Positions 62,058 to 64,000 of a stretch of DNA of 64,000 nt are shown here, piece by piece; position 1 is the first letter of the stretch; the number at the start of each line of letters is the position of its first letter. The stretch is from positions 186,001 to 250,000 of the forward strand of contig NZ_JNFB01000012.1 of the NCBI RefSeq assembly GCF_000766145.1, given 5' to 3'. Position numbers and translations under genes: made by a program. The notes below the pieces were generated by a model. The model did no database searches. It saw only the letters and a list, made by a program, of their open reading frames with translations, and was not told the DNA's origin. The DNA comes from Paenilisteria newyorkensis (GTDB lineage: Bacteria; Bacillota; Bacilli; Lactobacillales; Listeriaceae).

Positions 62058-62624
62058 TTAGAGTGACGCAATGAAAAGCTCTAGTAAGCGCGTGTCACCA
62101 GTTAGTTCAGGATGAAATGCGGTGACGAGAATTTTTCCGTGTCTTGCCGCGACGCATGTATCATCAACAGTTGCGAGAACCTCCACTTGTTCACCCACCG
62201 AGGCGATGTAAGGCGCTCGAATGAAAACCGTTGGAAACGGCTCGCCCTCCAAACCTTTTATCGCAATCGCCACTTCAAAACTATCTTTTTGCCGGCCAAA
62301 ACCATTTCGCATCACAACGGTATCGATTAAACCGAGCGTTTCGTCGTTGCTACCGTCGATTTCGCGTGCCGTCAAAACCAATCCCGCGCATGTCCCAAAA
62401 ACACCTTTTCCAGCTTTCGCGAATGCCTGAATCGTTTCGAATAAATCGTACTTCTTCATGAGCCGGCGCATCGTCGTACTTTCGCCACCGGGTAAAATGA
62501 GCCCGTCGAGATCCTGCAACTGATCGGGATGCTTCACGGCAACTGCAGTGGCACCAGTCCGTGAAATCGCGTCTAAGTGTTCCGATACAGCACCTTGAAG
62601 CGCTAAAACACCAATTTTTTTCAT
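62058..62624 (-). CDS. pdxT: Pyridoxal 5'-phosphate synthase glutaminase subunit
   Basis: 188 residues, class I glutamine amidotransferase: GVLALQGAVSEHL, LPGGESTTMRRL, nucleophile Cys in FGTCAGLVL, and the His-Glu pair in FHPELTGD. It supplies ammonia to PdxS. It starts just after the pdxS stop on the same strand, with GGTAACATG spacing and AGGCTGG upstream as a modest ribosome binding site. Confidence 0.96.
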   Translation of the reverse strand: MKKIGVLALQGAVSEHLDAISRTGATAVAVKHPDQLQDLDGLILPGGESTTMRRLMKKYDLFETIQAFAKAGKGVFGTCAGLVLTAREIDGSNDETLGLIDTVVMRNGFGRQKDSFEVAIAIKGLEGEPFPTVFIRAPYIASVGEQVEVLATVDDTCVAARHGKILVTAFHPELTGDTRLLELFIASL

Positions 62625-62625
62625 G

Positions 62626-63513
62626 TTACCAGCCTCGATCTTGCATACGATCTTCAGGGTTTAAACGAGAAATCTCGATTCCCTTCATTGCTGCACCGAG
62701 TTCTTTGGAAAGTTTGCCAATCAGTTCATAGTCTGTGTAATACGTCGTTGCTTGCACGATCGCATTCGCAAATTTAGCCGGATTATCCGATTTGAAAATA
62801 CCCGATCCAACGAAAACACCATCCGCGCCAAGTTCCATCATCAAGGCAGCATCCGCAGGCGTCGCGACACCACCAGCCGCGAAATTCACGACCGGCAATT
62901 TACCAAGCGCTTTAATTTCTTTTAAAAGTTCATAAGGAGCGCCTACAAGTTTCGCTTCGGTCATTAGTTCATCGTCACTCATCACGCTTACTTTGCGAAT
63001 TTGGCTGTTCACTTTGCGCATGTGGCGAACGGCCTCCACGATATTACCAGTTCCAGGCTCACCTTTTGTACGAAGCATTGAGGCACCTTCGCCGATACGA
63101 CGGAGCGCTTCGCCAAGATCGCGACAACCACACACGAAAGGTACGGTAAAATCGCTTTTTAGAAGGTGGAATTCATCATCAGCAGGGGTCAAAACTTCAC
63201 TTTCATCGATATAATCGACGCCCATCGCTTCTAATACGCGAGCTTCAGAAATATGACCAATCCGAGCTTTCGCCATGACTGGAATCGAAACCGCATTCAT
63301 CACTTCCTCGATAATACGCGGATCGGCCATACGAGCGACGCCACCCGCGGCACGAATATCAGAGGGCACCCGTTCCAGCGCCATAACAGCCACAGCACCA
63401 GCATCCTCCGCGATTTTCGCTTGCTCCGCGTTAATAACGTCCATGATAACGCCACCCTTTTGCATCTGCGCCATACCTCTTTTTACCAAATCACTACCAG
63501 TTTGCTTTTCCAT
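62626..63513 (-). CDS. pdxS: Pyridoxal 5'-phosphate synthase lyase subunit
   Basis: 295 residues, the usual length. A TIM-barrel enzyme that makes PLP from ribose-5-P, glyceraldehyde-3-P and ammonia. Marks are [37 protein letters not shown] (in two parts), [11 protein letters not shown], the catalytic Lys in MAKARIGH, and the C-terminal lid [15 protein letters not shown] chose ATG 63513, 10 bases after AGGAGG; ATG 63522 abuts that site. It leads the pdxST operon. Confidence 0.97.
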   Translation of the reverse strand: MEKQTGSDLVKRGMAQMQKGGVIMDVINAEQAKIAEDAGAVAVMALERVPSDIRAAGGVARMADPRIIEEVMNAVSIPVMAKARIGHISEARVLEAMGVDYIDESEVLTPADDEFHLLKSDFTVPFVCGCRDLGEALRRIGEGASMLRTKGEPGTGNIVEAVRHMRKVNSQIRKVSVMSDDELMTEAKLVGAPYELLKEIKALGKLPVVNFAAGGVATPADAALMMELGADGVFVGSGIFKSDNPAKFANAIVQATTYYTDYELIGKLSKELGAAMKGIEISRLNPEDRMQDRGW

Positions 63514-63616
63514 TTGATCCATTCCTCCTTTATATATGTAGAACTTCTGCCTTGGAAACCTGTCCACCTTATGGTAAGCTAAAACCAAATTTTAAGAAAC
63601 AGCCAATTGGAGGGGA
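63514..63616 (-). promoter_or_regulatory. pdxS upstream region with divergent start-like signals
   Basis: Between pdxS and module array Y. GGTGGACAGG (minus strand, near 63565-63574) and GGTGGTCCAA (63620-63629) share GGTGGWC, similar to the MocR-type PdxR motif that I recall from actinobacteria. GGAGGGG (63609-63615) followed by ATG 63619 would be a divergent gene start, but the frame ends after five codons. Confidence 0.35.
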
Positions 63617-63748
63617 AAATGGTGGTCCAATTATGAAAAGCTGAGGAAGCCCGTTATGTTGATGAACTTTCAAACCGTTGTTTGGTTTGATTTAGTGAAT
63701 CAATAGGCAGTTGAACAAAGTGAAACTGACAACCTTTTATTTGTTAGG

Positions 63749-63786
63749 GGGCGCAGTGAAAACCCTCTTTTGGTTTTTGCGGAGGC
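63749..63786. repeat. Module B core, copy in array Y
   Basis: 38 bases identical to 53843-53880; includes the AAAACC/GGTTTT hairpin. Confidence 0.8.
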
Positions 63787-63815
63787 ACCGAAAATTCCGA
63801 GAGGCTGGCTGTTGG

Positions 63816-63908
63816 AGCTGGATCTGGAAACGATGATACGTCAAAAATCGGAGCGTTCCCGCAACCATGATTGCTAGATGAGGAATAACTACCGAATTAT
63901 TATTAGTC
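63816..63908. repeat. Module C, copy 2 (93 bp)
   Basis: Gap-free match to 53986-54078 with about nine differences by eye. Confidence 0.85.
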
Positions 63909-63951
63909 TTGCTCTTGAAGTTAGATTTAGAGGCGCAAGTCATGATGCGGA

Positions 63952-64000
63952 AAAAGGAAGGCAGTTTTATTACATTCCACTGCATATTGAGGTTCTAAAA
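63952..64000. repeat. Module D, copy 2 (49 bp)
   Basis: One difference from 53905-53953; ends at the window edge inside the start of an E module. Confidence 0.8.

Larger units (their letters stand above)
63631..64000. repeat. Modular hairpin array Y (cut by window end)
   Basis: Order on the plus strand: A (63632-63656), a unique stretch with another AAACC/GGTTT hairpin, B (63746-63808), C (63816-63908), a short AGTTAGATTTAGAGGCG piece matching 54154-54169, D (63952-64000) running into the first 16 bases of E. The modules are those of array X in a different order. No reading frame is shared between the arrays. Confidence 0.7.

Noticed and set aside
63737-63985. An 82-codon minus-strand frame across array Y
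   Set aside because: It runs through modules B, C and D in a frame not open in array X, with no ribosome binding site.

Overview
The window reads as chromosome from a low-GC Gram-positive bacterium, most likely Listeria in the broad sense. The best evidence is the gene content and order of the right end: anrA/anrB-like ABC transporter, hemQ, manA, nitroreductase, feoA/feoB, pta and pdxS/pdxT. As I recall it, this matches the lmo2101-lmo2115 neighbourhood of Listeria monocytogenes. HemQ even keeps the published Listeria residue numbers (Y147, M149, K151, H174, R179, Q187). I see no rRNA, tRNA, phage, insertion sequence or CRISPR array. The species cannot be named from sequence reading alone.

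Left end (1-15400), accessory surface and glycan region: the 3' part of a giant secreted beta-helix/Ig-repeat protein, a small lipoprotein, then a tight collinear run of a nucleotide-sugar dehydrogenase, a small HTH protein, two GT4 glycosyltransferases, a coiled-coil protein, two ~700-residue double-domain glycosyltransferases and two Asp2-like serine hydrolases. The likely job is to build or attach a glycan at the cell surface, perhaps on the giant protein itself (inference).

15400-31100: a Crp/Fnr regulator, a VTC-type polyphosphate polymerase paired with a DUF4956 membrane protein, a lipoprotein class A beta-lactamase, a Ca2+-type P-ATPase overlapping L-lactate dehydrogenase, an AI-2E family permease, an AT-rich M6 metalloprotease with Ig repeats, cardiolipin synthase and a small secreted orphan. 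31200-50700: mostly single genes and short operons: a GH101/GH129-like lipoprotein, PhzF, two VOC proteins (one CatE-like behind quinone-type operators), a second Crp/Fnr protein, CorA, two GntR regulators, a PPP phosphatase, LLM oxidoreductase, LCP protein, PdxK-type kinase, HAD phosphatase, DoxX, maltose acetyltransferase and ywdI/ywdK homologues.

50700-64000, conserved core: anrBA, hemQ, manA, nitroreductase, a second copy of the small HTH family, a Fur-controlled feoA-feoB-Cys-rich operon, an RsuA-type pseudouridine synthase, pta and pdxST.

The least explained material is non-coding. (1) Two intergenic arrays (about 53597-54332 and 63631-64000, the second cut by the window end) are built from the same hairpin modules in different order, with compensatory base changes. 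(2) A family of ~120-bp palindromic intergenic elements has three copies. (3) A probable CU-rich sRNA at 50123-50242 looks like the Listeria LhrC type. (4) An interleaved pair of inverted repeats at 30037-30111 could fold as a pseudoknot.
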